This document shows, one piece after another, positions 1 to 9,859 of a stretch of DNA of 64,000 nucleotides. A program made the translations under genes and the position numbers. This DNA comes from Gracilaria gracilis (lineage: Eukaryota > Rhodophyta > Florideophyceae > Gracilariales > Gracilariaceae). A model generated the notes under the pieces. The model worked only from the letters and a program-made list of their open reading frames with translations. It did no database searches and was not told where the DNA came from. Each line of letters begins with the position of its first letter. The first letter of the stretch is position 1. The stretch covers positions 248,001 to 312,000 of the forward strand of contig JARGSG010000036.1 in assembly GCA_030374805.1 (NCBI GenBank). Direction: 5' to 3'.

Positions 1-659
1 TTGGAAAGAAAAAGGAAGCGCTAAAGGCTCTTATAGAAGCGGGTAAACTCATGCGAGATTCTTGGCGCGTATGGAATAACGTTCTGCTCCTCGCGACAGA
101 ACTCCGATCATGTCCCGAAATTCTGAGAGCTATGGACAGACTAATGGATATACGAGGGAAAGAGGGTGTTTCCGCACAGTCCATTGGAGTGGTTGTTGGT
201 GAAGTGATTCGCATGTCCGGCTCATCAGATCTTGAAGACAAAGCATATGTCGGTCCCGTATCACGAAAACTTCTCAAGGTTCTGGCAAGGTGCTCATCGC
301 TTGTTTCAACCAACCCATCCGTATGGGCTGCATACGCCCAATTGTATGAACTGCTTCCTTCCAATGAAGACAAACAGCGCGCTTTCGAATGCAGATTGAA
401 GCAAGTGCGATCGCTCGTAGCACAGGGAGAGTGGAAGACAGAGCTTGCTGCTCTGCGACATATGGCGATTGCATGTGATGCTCTTGCGGAAAATGCGTTA
501 TCGACAAAGAACACACTTAGCATCAGAGCTGCGAAGATTCAAACAAAGAGTGTAGTGGAACAGACCCGACAGGATTATCGTGATTGTGATGCATTTCAAA
601 GACTCTTAGAAATGCAGAACAGCTTGGAGAAGGCCTGCGACCCAGTCAGTAGCCCGTGA
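1..659 (+). CDS. TTC27: TTC27-like TPR protein, C-terminal part (partial)
   Basis: The frame is open from the window edge (codons start at base 3) to TGA at 657-659, so this is the end of a longer gene. The visible part, about 218 residues, opens with a WRVWNN segment. It continues with an 'AMDRLMDIRGK' helix and a later 'VWAAYAQLYELL' helix. The order and spacing match the C-terminus of TTC27 (yeast Emw1), a TPR protein linked to spliceosome and R2TP-type assembly. The TPR core itself lies outside the window. It is convergent with the RBMX2 gene 72 bp away. The family call rests on remembered similarity to the human protein, not on a search. Confidence 0.72.
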   Translation, partial: GKKKEALKALIEAGKLMRDSWRVWNNVLLLATELRSCPEILRAMDRLMDIRGKEGVSAQSIGVVVGEVIRMSGSSDLEDKAYVGPVSRKLLKVLARCSSLVSTNPSVWAAYAQLYELLPSNEDKQRAFECRLKQVRSLVAQGEWKTELAALRHMAIACDALAENALSTKNTLSIRAAKIQTKSVVEQTRQDYRDCDAFQRLLEMQNSLEKACDPVSSP

Positions 660-731
660 CCAAGCGTGTTGGTCATTTGTAGCGGATATTTGTTCGAATC
701 TTGGACACATGCATACATGACATGGCACTTG

Positions 732-1505
732 CTAAGCACGCGAAGTGTGGTCTTGCTGCGCTTTCTTTTCGGCGCGCCGTTTTCGTATTCTCGCGCGTTC
801 CTGGCGACGTTTCTCTTTTTCTCGACGGCGCTGCTCTTTCTCTCTCCGATATGACTCAGACACAGTTGCATGTGTGGTGTGATTGGTGTCCTCAATGAGT
901 GCGTTGTTTCTTGCACTTGTGGGTTCAACTTTGTCTTCGAGAGTTGAAAGTTCTCTTCTTTTCGAATCTCGTGCTTCAGCTTGTGAGGTTGAGTGGATAC
1001 GTTTTCTTTTTCGCAGTGATTCCAATCGCTCCATGACAGCCTTTTGTCGCCGCTTCTCAGCGGTAGCCTCTTCAGCAAGCGCTTCGGAATTGTGCTCGGC
1101 GTCGGCCGCTTGGGATTCATGAAAGCCGTCTGGTGTAGTATCCGTGCCGCCGTCTTCGGGCATTCGATAGTTCTCAACGTGATCTACGCGGAGATTTCGT
1201 CCATCTATCTCAAAGCCGGTGAAATTATCCACCGCCAGCACACAACTTCTTGAGTCTGCGTAGCGCACAAAGGCGTAGCCTTTGGATTCGCTGGTGTTGG
1301 CATCGCGCAGTAGATTGATGTGTAGCACGGTGCCGTATTGCTCGAGAATGGCAAGCAGGCGGTCTTCGGTGATGGAGGGCGATAAGCCACCCACCCAGAT
1401 AGCGTCTGAGGCGAGATACTTGTGATGCCATGAGGCAGTTGTGCCGGCAATTCCCTGCTCGAGCTCAGTTTGGTTGAGGTTGTTGATGACGTTGACCTTG
1501 TTCAT
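732..1505 (-). CDS. RBMX2: RBMX2/IST3-like RNA-binding protein (RES complex, U2 snRNP)
   Basis: This 257-residue protein has one RNA-recognition motif at about residues 35-112. RNP2 reads 'IWVGGL' and RNP1 reads 'KGYAFVRY'. The extension before the RRM (NxLNQxELEQGI, then ASWHxKY) and the 'NFTGFEIDGRNLRVDHVENYR' type ending of the RRM are diagnostic of RBMX2/Ist3 (Snu17). That protein is the core of the RES complex, which binds Bud13 and Pml1 and acts on pre-mRNA in the nucleus. The tail from about residue 160 is low-complexity and very rich in Arg, Lys and Glu. The start is an ATG directly before the family-typical N-terminus. Confidence 0.9.
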   Translation of the reverse strand: MNKVNVINNLNQTELEQGIAGTTASWHHKYLASDAIWVGGLSPSITEDRLLAILEQYGTVLHINLLRDANTSESKGYAFVRYADSRSCVLAVDNFTGFEIDGRNLRVDHVENYRMPEDGGTDTTPDGFHESQAADAEHNSEALAEEATAEKRRQKAVMERLESLRKRKRIHSTSQAEARDSKRRELSTLEDKVEPTSARNNALIEDTNHTTHATVSESYRREKEQRRREKEKRRQERARIRKRRAEKKAQQDHTSRA

Positions 1506-2146
1506 GGCGGAATTAGTGCGATGCAGCGCAACACGTCATACGCGCAGACTTTGTGCGGTGCGAAGTGCGCTGCATGCGGCCTGCGCGCAAATATAGTTGA
1601 TGCACCGCTCGCACTGCGGCTGAATTTATCAGCCAGACGCGCGAAATCGATAAAGTTGCCTCCACCACAGACGACGGAACTCGCTGCTCAACGATGGCTG
1701 TCGCGCTTGGCGCAGACGGGCCACCGCATGGTCGCCGTGGGGTGCCGTTATACCCGACCCGCTCTATTATTGTCCATATCGAGTCTAATACGTCGATCCG
1801 AACTGTAATTGTTCTGTTACAGTACGCGAAAGACCCGCTGCCGGTGCAATGCTACGAAGGTACAGGTACCTTTGGTACCGTCGTACTGTAGAGCTACAGT
1901 ACACATCTATCTATATCTACAGTACAAGGGTACGAAGGTATCGTCAACTTTTTTTTACCTTCACTTCCGTTCCGTTCAGCGTGGGACAGAGAGCTAAACA
2001 AACCGTCAGAGTAGCTGCAGCCGTAATGAGTTCTATTCTTGGATCTCATTCTTCAGTGCAGTGTGATTCTCGACGAGAAGAAGAAGAGACGACCACGCCG
2101 AACACCAAGCTGCCAACACTTGATCACAAGGTTTTGCATCGTTCAT
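1506..2146. other. Intergenic region with short palindromes
   Basis: No supported gene. It is the shared space between RBMX2 and the first NYN gene. It holds a dense patch of GTAC-rich palindromes at about 1815-1945: a 9-bp inverted repeat with a 2-nt spacer near 1884-1903, GGTACC pairs near 1865-1880, and two copies of the decamer TACGAAGGTA (1853-1862 and 1931-1940). The same decamer recurs at 10767 and, inverted, at 63290. Confidence 0.5.
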
Positions 2147-2761
2147 TCATTTATCCGCCTGCTTCGAACCGAGAGGCTCTGCTTTGTAAAGTTGCTCCGC
2201 GAACGAGTATTTAACCAAGTAATTATCTTGCAGAACGTTGAAAAGGGTTTTCGCATACACCTTCGACATTGCTCTGAACTTGTTATTCGAAACAATCGGT
2301 ATACCATTCCTTATCCCAAAGTCTATCACATTATACTGATGGTATTTCGGATGTTCAATACTGCTCCCTAGTAGGAGAACAGGCCAACTATCTTGCAGTG
2401 CCTTCACTTTTTCCTTTTCGTAGTCATTAAGAACCAAGTAAATGTCTTCTGGAAGGATAACGATGGCTCTTTTCCCCTGTTCCGCGAACAACTCTAAAGC
2501 CTGTTCGAGTCGCTTAATCTGAAATTGACCATTTCGGTTGTAATTGGTTACGACATTAACTCCATCAATCACAAGATCGAAATCTCGCGTTGATACAGAA
2601 ACTTCTAAGTGTTGATGTTCGGTTTGGCCTCTGGAGGCCGTTCTCTTTCCTCTTCTTCTGCGTCGCTGCTTCTTTCCCGCCCTTTTTAATGGCAATTTAT
2701 CCATGTTCTTTCCTGTCCCTTTTGGCGTCTTTCCATCATTTGGCACCTCATCCACAGTCAT
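2147..2761 (-). CDS. NYN (Zc3h12a-like) domain protein, copy 1, catalytic acids degenerate
   Basis: The protein has 204 residues from the first ATG; upstream codons in frame are open but lack ATG. Residues 1-60 are basic, with an Arg/Lys run at 30-40 that could be nuclear targeting or RNA binding. Residues 62-200 fold-match the PIN-like NYN RNase domain of Zc3h12a/Regnase: strand 'DLVIDGVNV' with Asp66, helix 'RLEQALELF', strand 'AIVILPED', and a final 'IPIVSNNKF' strand. Family enzymes need Asp at the position of Asp66, an Asp-Asp pair, and an Asp after SN. Here the pair is His-Gln (141-142) and the last is Asn (160), so catalysis is doubtful. No zinc finger is seen. It is one of four paralogues in this cluster. 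Confidence 0.75.
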   Translation of the reverse strand: MTVDEVPNDGKTPKGTGKNMDKLPLKRAGKKQRRRRRGKRTASRGQTEHQHLEVSVSTRDFDLVIDGVNVVTNYNRNGQFQIKRLEQALELFAEQGKRAIVILPEDIYLVLNDYEKEKVKALQDSWPVLLLGSSIEHPKYHQYNVIDFGIRNGIPIVSNNKFRAMSKVYAKTLFNVLQDNYLVKYSFAEQLYKAEPLGSKQADK

Positions 2762-3746
2762 TCTCGAAAGCAAGATGGATGTTTCACCTTCTCCGTGAGC
2801 AATTCAATTCAACTCCTTCGGTACAACACAGCAAGTATGTCGTCCCTCTGGGCATGACCCAGCATGGTAAGACATCATGTCTTGATGGCACGCAAAATTC
2901 GACGCAAGGAACTGCTTATAAGCCCTCCGAGCTGGGTGTGTCGACGTGAATATTGCAAGGAAAGGTTCAGAAGGCCCATACCAGAGGGTGAAAGACATTT
3001 CGAGCGAGTAACGCGTACTAAGCATGTTCTTCCCAACCTCCCCATAAGATCGGAGAGGTGGCCTTACTCATTGTAGAAGTTTTGCACGTGAGCCCCATAA
3101 AACTTTACTATCTAAACCATAGAGTGGCTTGAATGTAAAGCCACAATGTCTCGTGTTCGCTTTTTACAGGGCTTTTGAGTTTACTGCCAATTGCCCGTGA
3201 AGGTTCAGTGCTAAAACAATCAGTCCACCGTGCTGGGGTTAGGAAAAGCGAAGGCTTAGTGTATCCGCAAACCAGCTCCCATCCTTGGTTCTACAAAAGA
3301 ATGTCTTCTACGGCTATTTGATAGAAACTTCTGTATAAGAGTATTAGCATCTACTTTCCCGTGAAACTGGAACAAAGACAGCAGAAAACCTTCATGTGAA
3401 CAGCGGGAGTCCTACAGCATCTCAACAAAGTGTGGTATGTAGTACATACTACGTACAAATATGACCCTGTCAACTACTTGTCTCACAAACATCAGGAAAG
3501 GGGCAATTGGTTGTACTCGGGTTGTCATTAAACACTATCTTAGGTTTCATTTCCGAATCCTCAGGAATGGCCACCGTCTGCACTACAATTGCCAACTACC
3601 CTGCTATGTCAAAACGTTAAAGATACTAGACTAAGGCCGAGCTTCTTGAAAGCGTCATACCACTACTTACAGATAGCATACCGTTCATTCTGCACATACA
3701 AGTCCTTCTCAACACGTAGATGACTTCAGTGACATACATCGATTCA
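2762..3746. other. Intergenic region between NYN copies 1 and 2
   Basis: Almost 1 kb without a convincing gene. Open frames are short and lack family features. I looked for the NYN 'IDGxNV' coding signature on both strands, as a degraded fifth copy would show, and did not find it. It presumably carries the promoter of copy 1 and the 3' flank of copy 2. Confidence 0.4.
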
Positions 3747-4292
3747 TCAGACAGAATCGCTCTCCGAGTGGTTGAGGCAGCGAGGTTTTATCACGAAACA
3801 ATCATTCTCAAACGTGAATGGAACGATCAAATGTTCGCGCGCAATACCAGAAACTCTTGGGGGCATCAGTTTCGACATTTCTTTGAACTTGTTGTTGGAA
3901 ATTAGGTAAGTGGCTCCCTTTCCAAAGTGAATTACAAAAGCCCAGACTGTTATGAGTACACGTTCAAAATACTTCGGGTCGCCAATACCTTTCCCCGGCG
4001 CCTCAAACAAACGTCCCTCTTTTAGCAAATTGTTTATCCTCAACGCTTCAGGCTGCTCGACGTTCAGGTCCGCTGGAATGAATGCGAGCGCATTCGTTTT
4101 CTGTGTCTTGAAGAACTCCAGAGCGCGCTCGATTCGCTCAGCTCGAAACTTCCTTCCATTATCAAAATCGAATCCAACGTTTAAACCGTCAATGAGAACA
4201 TCACACTTCGTATTCCAACGATCTATATTGGAAAGTTGGTATATCATAGCTTTGTCTTGGCTGCTCTCAACCTCATCTGTACCGCTGGACAT
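3747..4292 (-). CDS. NYN (Zc3h12a-like) domain protein, copy 2, catalytic acids degenerate
   Basis: The protein has 181 residues from the only suitable ATG; a longer open frame upstream begins with GTG. The N-terminal extension is short and acidic, unlike the basic leaders of the other copies. The NYN domain begins at 'CDVLIDGLNVGFDFDNGRKF' with Asp35. It continues through 'RIERALEFF' and 'ALAFIPADL', and ends at 'LISNNKF'. The Asp-Asp pair of active enzymes is replaced by Phe-Glu (109-110), and Asn replaces Asp after SN (134). About six extra residues sit between the 'PKY' turn and the last strand compared with copy 1. It lies tandem with copy 1 on the same strand. It is probably inactive as a nuclease, possibly RNA- or protein-binding. 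Confidence 0.72.
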   Translation of the reverse strand: MSSGTDEVESSQDKAMIYQLSNIDRWNTKCDVLIDGLNVGFDFDNGRKFRAERIERALEFFKTQKTNALAFIPADLNVEQPEALRINNLLKEGRLFEAPGKGIGDPKYFERVLITVWAFVIHFGKGATYLISNNKFKEMSKLMPPRVSGIAREHLIVPFTFENDCFVIKPRCLNHSESDSV

Positions 4293-4416
4293 TATGCTAT
4301 TCGTCCTTGAAACAGCAAGTAGAATGGATATAACGCGAATTCTCAATGAATTCCTTTGTGGAAGGGCACGATGTCGAACGAACACTTCAGTACTCTTGGA
4401 GCGGCTTAAATATCAG

Positions 4417-4893
4417 TTAGAATGGCGATAGTCTGGTGCGAGTTCGCTGAATAATAGTTCGGATGGTTTCGTTCAAAGGGATTACCTTGCGAATTCGACT
4501 CCTCAGTTTGGCCAGCACACCACTCTGGGATTTGTTGTTTGGCGTTTTCGAAGGAAGGTTCTCCCCAGTTTCAGACAGGGTTAGAGTGTTATATTCTCTC
4601 ATTGGGAAGCGTTGCAATAGAGTCCCATAGAATCTTATCCTTGCAGGTGCATTGTGAGGTTTGAACACAAAGACACAATATCTTTTTGTAGGATCGTCGT
4701 CCGGTGGTCGGCTCGTAGCCTGCTGCTTACGTGCAGCTAGTCGGGGGTCTTTTAGCAACGTACCACCCAGGTCCGCGACGGCGATCGGCAGACGGACAAT
4801 AGAGTCCTCGTCTTTTCTGAGGGATACGCGGGACAAATTGATGCCGACCGATTACCTATCGGCTCGCTTGCTCCGAAAGCAGGGAAGTACCAT
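4417..4893 (-). CDS. Hypothetical protein, possible two-exon gene
   Basis: The frame 4417-4836 is open but contains no usable ATG near its start. A two-exon model solves this: exon 1 is 4856-4893 (ATG, then VLPCFRSKRAD), the intron is 4817-4855 starting GTAAT and ending CCTCAG, and exon 2 is 4417-4816. It gives 145 residues with the phase preserved. The 39-nt intron lacks the CTAAC branch site seen elsewhere in the window, so the model is weak. The product has a 'KRYCVFVFKPHNAPARIRF' stretch and a basic C-terminus; I do not recognise it. It could also be a chance frame. Confidence 0.3.
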
Positions 4894-5410
4894 GAATCTA
4901 TCACAATTTAACGCTAGAGCGCTACGGTACGTTCATACTAAAGGAGAGAGACGTACGCTTAATTTTGGATGTGATGCCCTCATGAACTTAAACGCCACCC
5001 CAAAAATAGACAGACGTTTCTTATGCTAAACGCTTTTGAATTATGATCCTCAACCGAAACAGAGGCCACTGAATACTTTCAGTTCTTCTATGATAAAGTC
5101 TCCGTTAGAAATAGCTAAGGTCGGCTTGGGCAATGCTGATACAGTTATGCAGCTAATTAGTGCCATGGGAGCAACGATTTGTCAGCTCCGGTTTGAAGTT
5201 GCAGTCTCTTGTGTTACTAAGCACAAGGTATCCCTGATTCCTTCTTGCGAGTCTCATTGCACTGTGCTTTGCTTGACCTGGTTCTACAGGGAAAGGAAAT
5301 CTCAGCTTCAATGAAGCCTCAACATGATAAGAAGGTATCTGTGAAAGACAATGCAATTTGTTATCAGAACTCAGACAAAGCTCTTTTATACTTGGAAGCG
5401 ATACAGAGTA
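4894..5410. other. Intergenic region upstream of the propeller protein
   Basis: No convincing gene. Overlapping short frames occur in several phases. The region should contain the promoter of the gene at 5411 and possibly that of the hypothetical gene on the other strand. Confidence 0.35.
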
Positions 5411-7054
5411 ATGGAAGGAGGACACATTTCGAAGCGCAACTTCTGCATCGTTTTATTCGTGAACATATTACAGTACATCCCAACAAGGGGTGCACAAGTG
5501 AAAACAAAAGCGTTTCTTTCCCTTGCTTACGTCGGTAACTTGTCGCTGAGTAACGACGAACCTGTCCAGATTGAAGTGCGGAATGATGATTGCATATTCG
5601 TCGGTGGAAATACTTCTCCTTTCGAACGCGGGTCCGAGAGTGATCTTGGGATCCCCTTCTCACAGGGGTTAAGAAAAGAAGACGTGTTTATCGCCAAAAT
5701 CGCAGGGAGAACGAAGTCAACAGAATGGGTATACCGGATAGGGACCTCACAAGAAGACAGACTGCAAACCATACTCTTGAGTGAGAATGGAAAATATCTG
5801 TACGCAGCCGGAAGAACCTTTGGTCAGTTCCCCGGAACTTCGTACCATGGCCAGGCAGATATCTTCATTATCAAGTACGATGTTAGCGGGAATAGACTCG
5901 ATGAAGTTTGGTCAACCCCTGTGATACTTGGCTCCATTGCATCAGAAGCAGTTATTCATATGAAAGCTGACCCAGCCAACGATACAGTCATCTACGCTAC
6001 TGGGTTCACGACCGGAAATTTGTTCCGAGGCCGCCCGCAAGGAGGGGACGGACTATCAGACGCTATACTTTTCTCGTTCTCAGCGGTGGATGGATCTGTG
6101 CTGTGGGGAGCTCAGTTTGGCACAGAATACGCCGATCACGGCACCGGCATCGTCATCGGTGATGGAGAAAACGGTCCCATATTCGTGGGCGGGATAACTG
6201 TGAGGCGTGTCGGGCAGTTCAGCTTCGAGAATTTCCATCTCTACAAGTTTTCGAGGACCGGAAACATTCTGGGGAGTTTGCTTCTTCGTTCATACTCTCG
6301 AGAACAATTGGTTGGCTTTCAAGAACACCCAATGCTACCGAGCTGCCTCCTCGCAGTCGGCTCATCTTGGTTGGATATACGAAACGGATTTGACGTTTTT
6401 GTGAAGAAAGTGATTCGTGGTTTCGATCAGAGCGACATGGGGTTTTCGGAGCTTGACATAGATGATGTTGGACCGGGTGAGTACACGATTAGACTGAACT
6501 CAGCAGATAGAAGTCATGATTACGCATCAGGATTGCTCATAGACAATCAGAGTGGCCGACTGGTCATATCTGGACATACAGCTGGTTCATTCGCAGAAAA
6601 CGCATCAAACAACGGTATATTAGCGCCCTTCATTGCGTCTGTGGATCCTCTGAACGTCTCCGCATATGAAGCGGAACAGCTGGAACTGGTTGGGGTTGAT
6701 GGGTGGGTGGAGATTGCGGCCATAAGGATGAACGCTGAGGGCGACGGAGTGTACTATGTAGCGAAGGAGAAAAACGAGACGAGCAATCAGTTCCACACGG
6801 TAATTGGATCGTTTGGGTTTCCAGCTTCTTGGAAGACGCCAATCACAATTCCAGCATCGCCGTCGCCTAGCGCCACTGCTTCCCCTACAGGCGCAGAAGA
6901 AGGCAGTTCAAACTCGTTCACGTTTTCGCCACCCATTATCGCCGGAATAGCTTCTGGAGGTGTTGTATGCGCTGTGGTTGTTCTCATCATCATGATCAGC
7001 TGCAGGATGTGCAGCAAAGGTCGCGGCTCTACCAAGCGGCGACGTGGTCGGTAA
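5411..7054 (+). CDS. Secreted beta-propeller-like type I membrane protein
   Basis: The protein has 547 residues from ATG 5411, chosen because it yields a normal signal peptide: basic 'SKRNF', then hydrophobic 'CIVLFVNIL'. The ectodomain has repeated blocks of the form 'D.I.VGG.T', 'DVFIAKI', 'GKYLYAAGRTFG', 'DIFIIKYD', 'IYATGFTTG', 'DAILFSFSAVDGSVLWGAQFG'. These resemble SBBP-type or Kelch-like beta-propeller blades. A Pro/Ser/Thr stalk near residues 480-510 precedes one transmembrane helix (about 513-535) and a short Arg/Lys tail. It is probably a cell-surface or endomembrane protein with the propeller outside. The ligand is unknown. No enzyme motif is seen. Confidence 0.75.
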   Translation: MEGGHISKRNFCIVLFVNILQYIPTRGAQVKTKAFLSLAYVGNLSLSNDEPVQIEVRNDDCIFVGGNTSPFERGSESDLGIPFSQGLRKEDVFIAKIAGRTKSTEWVYRIGTSQEDRLQTILLSENGKYLYAAGRTFGQFPGTSYHGQADIFIIKYDVSGNRLDEVWSTPVILGSIASEAVIHMKADPANDTVIYATGFTTGNLFRGRPQGGDGLSDAILFSFSAVDGSVLWGAQFGTEYADHGTGIVIGDGENGPIFVGGITVRRVGQFSFENFHLYKFSRTGNILGSLLLRSYSREQLVGFQEHPMLPSCLLAVGSSWLDIRNGFDVFVKKVIRGFDQSDMGFSELDIDDVGPGEYTIRLNSADRSHDYASGLLIDNQSGRLVISGHTAGSFAENASNNGILAPFIASVDPLNVSAYEAEQLELVGVDGWVEIAAIRMNAEGDGVYYVAKEKNETSNQFHTVIGSFGFPASWKTPITIPASPSPSATASPTGAEEGSSNSFTFSPPIIAGIASGGVVCAVVVLIIMISCRMCSKGRGSTKRRRGR

Positions 7055-7480
7055 CATGTACGAGGCGAGGCATCGTAACCGACGAACAGTTTCAACTTGT
7101 TGTAGCTGTTTGGTAGTTTAACATTAGCCTCGGCGGCGAGTACATATCGACGTGTTGTTGTAGACTCGGAAGGAGAAGTAAATGTACCTTTGAACTTCGA
7201 AGTTCGAAGGTTGGTAGCACCGTAGAGATAGCCATTCTTTTCGAAGAGCAGATGCTAACGGAGATGAGATGACCAAAACTTATTTCTATTGGACAGTCTA
7301 CGTTCGTTGATCCCAAAGTCACGTGACACCGGTACACGCGGCCGGGTCACCCGTGAGTCGCAGGTGCGGTGAGTCTTGGCTTTCCCCGTCAACGATTTCC
7401 TGCTGTTTGAGATCGTACGCGTTCCATGCAAAGCTTTCCACTCACACTTCATCTACAACAACACGAGCCAGCCAGCCAGC
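7055..7480. other. Intergenic region upstream of dihydroorotase
   Basis: No gene is seen. The dihydroorotase frame stays open for 35 codons upstream of its first ATG but has no ATG there, so this part is taken as 5' UTR and promoter. Confidence 0.4.
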
Positions 7481-8560
7481 ATGCCTGCTACTAACAGCGA
7501 CGCTTCCGCCACATCGTTGACTATTCGTCGCCCAGATGACTTTCACGTCCACTTTCGTGATGAACAAATGCTCAGTGTCGTGGCGCCATACACAGCGCGT
7601 ACATTCTCCCGCGCAATAATCATGCCCAATCTTCAACCGCCCGTTTGCACAGCAGAGCAGGCCATTGCCTACAGGCAGCGAATCAAGCGTTCACTTCCCA
7701 AATTCCCCGACTTCCAACCATTGATGACCCTGTATCTCACTGACAACACTACGCCACAAATCATTCGCGAAGCACATGCGTCCGGCTTCGTCAACGCTTG
7801 CAAGCTATATCCTGCGGGCGCGACCACCAATTCGGCCAGCGGAGTCACCGCTTTGGAAAACGTGTTTGATGCGTTGGAGACCATGCAGCAACTGGGAATG
7901 GTGTTGTGCGTGCACGGTGAATCCACTGAACAGAACGTTGAGATCTTCGATCGAGAACATCGCTTTATTGCTGTCAAACTTCCCATGCTTCTTCAACGCT
8001 TTCCGACGCTCAAGATTGTGCTGGAACACGCCACCACGGCAGAAGCTGTGCAAATCGTCCGAAATACCCCAGGCAACAGACTTGCCGCCACGATTACAGC
8101 GCATCATTTATTGTACTCTCTTCAAGCCATCTTCGCTGGTGCCAAGATTCGGCCGGCCATGTTTTGTCTGCCCATCTTGAAACGTGAGGTGCATCGACAG
8201 GCTTTGCTACGAGCAATAGCGGAAGATGATCAGGGCAAGTTTTTTGCGGGAACCGATTCTGCCCCTCATCTTGAGAGTGCCAAGTATTGCAGCGCCGGGT
8301 GTGCGGGAATCTTTTCTGCGCACATTGCAGTTGAACTCTATGCTGAGGCTTTTGAGGAAGCAGGCTGTTTAGAAAAACTCGAAGCCTTTGTTAGTGAACA
8401 TGGTGCGCGCTTCTATGGATTGCCGATGAATGAGGGTTCTATTACGCTGGTCAAACAATCCCAAGCAGTTCCCTCAACGGTACCAGTTCCGGGCCACGGT
8501 TCAGTTGTACCCCTTCGAGCCGGCGAAGAAGTTCAATGGTCAATTCAAGAATTGCACTGA
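7481..8560 (+). CDS. pyrC: Dihydroorotase, bacterial PyrC (homodimeric) type
   Basis: This enzyme cyclises carbamoyl-aspartate to dihydroorotate in de novo pyrimidine synthesis. It has 359 residues, close to E. coli PyrC (348). Metal ligands are all visible: His22 and His24 in 'DFHVHFRD', Lys108 (carboxylated in the family) in 'NACKLYPAGATT', His145 in 'CVHGE', His183 in 'LEHATT', and Asp259 in 'AGTDSAPH'. It is a stand-alone PyrC form, as in plants, not part of an animal CAD fusion. The first in-frame ATG gives almost no targeting peptide. The upstream open frame begins without ATG, so organelle import cannot be judged unless an upstream exon exists. Confidence 0.95.
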   Translation: MPATNSDASATSLTIRRPDDFHVHFRDEQMLSVVAPYTARTFSRAIIMPNLQPPVCTAEQAIAYRQRIKRSLPKFPDFQPLMTLYLTDNTTPQIIREAHASGFVNACKLYPAGATTNSASGVTALENVFDALETMQQLGMVLCVHGESTEQNVEIFDREHRFIAVKLPMLLQRFPTLKIVLEHATTAEAVQIVRNTPGNRLAATITAHHLLYSLQAIFAGAKIRPAMFCLPILKREVHRQALLRAIAEDDQGKFFAGTDSAPHLESAKYCSAGCAGIFSAHIAVELYAEAFEEAGCLEKLEAFVSEHGARFYGLPMNEGSITLVKQSQAVPSTVPVPGHGSVVPLRAGEEVQWSIQELH

Positions 8561-8599
8561 TGCAAACAGTCTGCACCTTGCATGATGGATCGCTATTCC

Positions 8600-9859
8600 T
8601 TATTTATGTGCGTAGGTGGGGCTGTGCTCGTTGGATACTGGAAGGTTGGTCAAGGAAGATTGAGGAGACATCCTTAGTGTTTTCTCAAAGAAGTTAAGAG
8701 TTTCGACAATATACTCTGAAGTTATTTCGTGAGCTGCCCATGCTCGATTCAATTCCTCCGATAAAGGGGAAGCATCAGCAATCAGTAAATCGCCCATTTT
8801 GCTTCGCAAATACTGGACAGCGTCTCGCCACGAAGAAGCCCTTGGGTCGGATTTGAGCCGCCATACTGAATCTAAGTGGCCAGCAGCATTCAATGCAGCG
8901 ACAATTTCGAATGCGAGCGCATCGTTCAGGTGAGGAATCGACTGAGCAAGGAACTTGGCAGTGACTGGTTTTGGGTCAACCCTGAATTCCGCGCACGGAA
9001 CCCCCATATTTAACAACCTATTCATAGAGGAAGCAACCGTTTTTGCGGTACGCCCATCGCGGTATGCCATGTGTGTAAACACATGGGGAGCGTAAGTAGT
9101 CTGTGTGAGAGCGAATTTAGTATCCCATGCACTGATAACGGACGACGAAACAATTGAGTTGACCGCAATCACAGGAGAACGAAGAGGAAGAGACGACGCA
9201 AACAGCCCACCAGATGAAATACCAATTGCGACCAATGGCCGTACTGACTCGTATACACCGCTGTCCTTAGCGGCTTTGAGAGCGGAGTCAATTCTGTCAT
9301 AATCATGACCTATTCGTCCTTCCGGGTGAGTGCGCCAACATTTTCGTTTACGATCGGTGGAGGAAACTGCAATAACCGAGTATCCTCGACTTAAAGAACG
9401 ATACACAATCCGTACTTCCTCTGGGAGCCCAATGCATTCTCGACAAAAAGCTGAGGGAGGAAACCAATCCGTAGCAGAATGCGAGCAGCCATGAAGCAAG
9501 AGAATGGTACCGCGAGGATTAGGTGCTCTTTGGAACACGAATTCAGTCCCATCTAACGTTATTTGTCTACTGCCGTTTAGAATGACCGGGGCTTGTGGCT
9601 CTTGAAAGTTAGCGAGAGGTTGTTGACCTGCATATGCGAGATAAACTGTATTACCAGAGGAAGGTAGGTGACCAGCGAGAGAGAGGCTGAAAATAACGGC
9701 CGTAAACGCAATGACACCTGAGATGATGCGCGCGTAGAACATAGCTGCGGAGGGTCTGCGGTCTAGGACTCCATATGGCTGCATGTTTGGATTTCCGTAC
9801 AGACCATCATGCGAAAATCGGGTAATGTGATACAACCATCGCACCAGCATTGAAAGCAT
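8600..9859 (-). CDS. Membrane-anchored alpha/beta hydrolase
   Basis: This 419-residue protein has one hydrophobic segment at about 45-63 (signal anchor). An alpha/beta-hydrolase fold follows: 'GTILLLHGCSHSATDW' forms the oxyanion strand (HG), and 'VAIGISSGG' is the GxSxG nucleophile elbow. Candidate acid and His residues lie further on. A Cys-containing stretch, 'PSAFCRECIGLPEE', follows the HG motif. It recalls a family of plant and algal hydrolases of unknown substrate. It is convergent with dihydroorotase, with about 40 bp between their ends. Catalytic function is likely; substrate and compartment are unknown. Confidence 0.75.
   Translation of the reverse strand: MLSMLVRWLYHITRFSHDGLYGNPNMQPYGVLDRRPSAAMFYARIISGVIAFTAVIFSLSLAGHLPSSGNTVYLAYAGQQPLANFQEPQAPVILNGSRQITLDGTEFVFQRAPNPRGTILLLHGCSHSATDWFPPSAFCRECIGLPEEVRIVYRSLSRGYSVIAVSSTDRKRKCWRTHPEGRIGHDYDRIDSALKAAKDSGVYESVRPLVAIGISSGGLFASSLPLRSPVIAVNSIVSSSVISAWDTKFALTQTTYAPHVFTHMAYRDGRTAKTVASSMNRLLNMGVPCAEFRVDPKPVTAKFLAQSIPHLNDALAFEIVAALNAAGHLDSVWRLKSDPRASSWRDAVQYLRSKMGDLLIADASPLSEELNRAWAAHEITSEYIVETLNFFEKTLRMSPQSSLTNLPVSNEHSPTYAHK

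Noticed and set aside
596-1177. 193-codon minus-strand frame overlapping RBMX2
   Set aside because: Shadow of the RBMX2 coding region in another phase of the same strand.
2762-3746. Possible fifth, degraded NYN copy
   Set aside because: The coding signature of the 'IDGxNV' strand and the SNxKF strand was looked for on both strands and not found.
4661-5029. 122-codon plus-strand frame
   Set aside because: Overlaps the antisense hypothetical gene, has no features and no continuity with the propeller gene.
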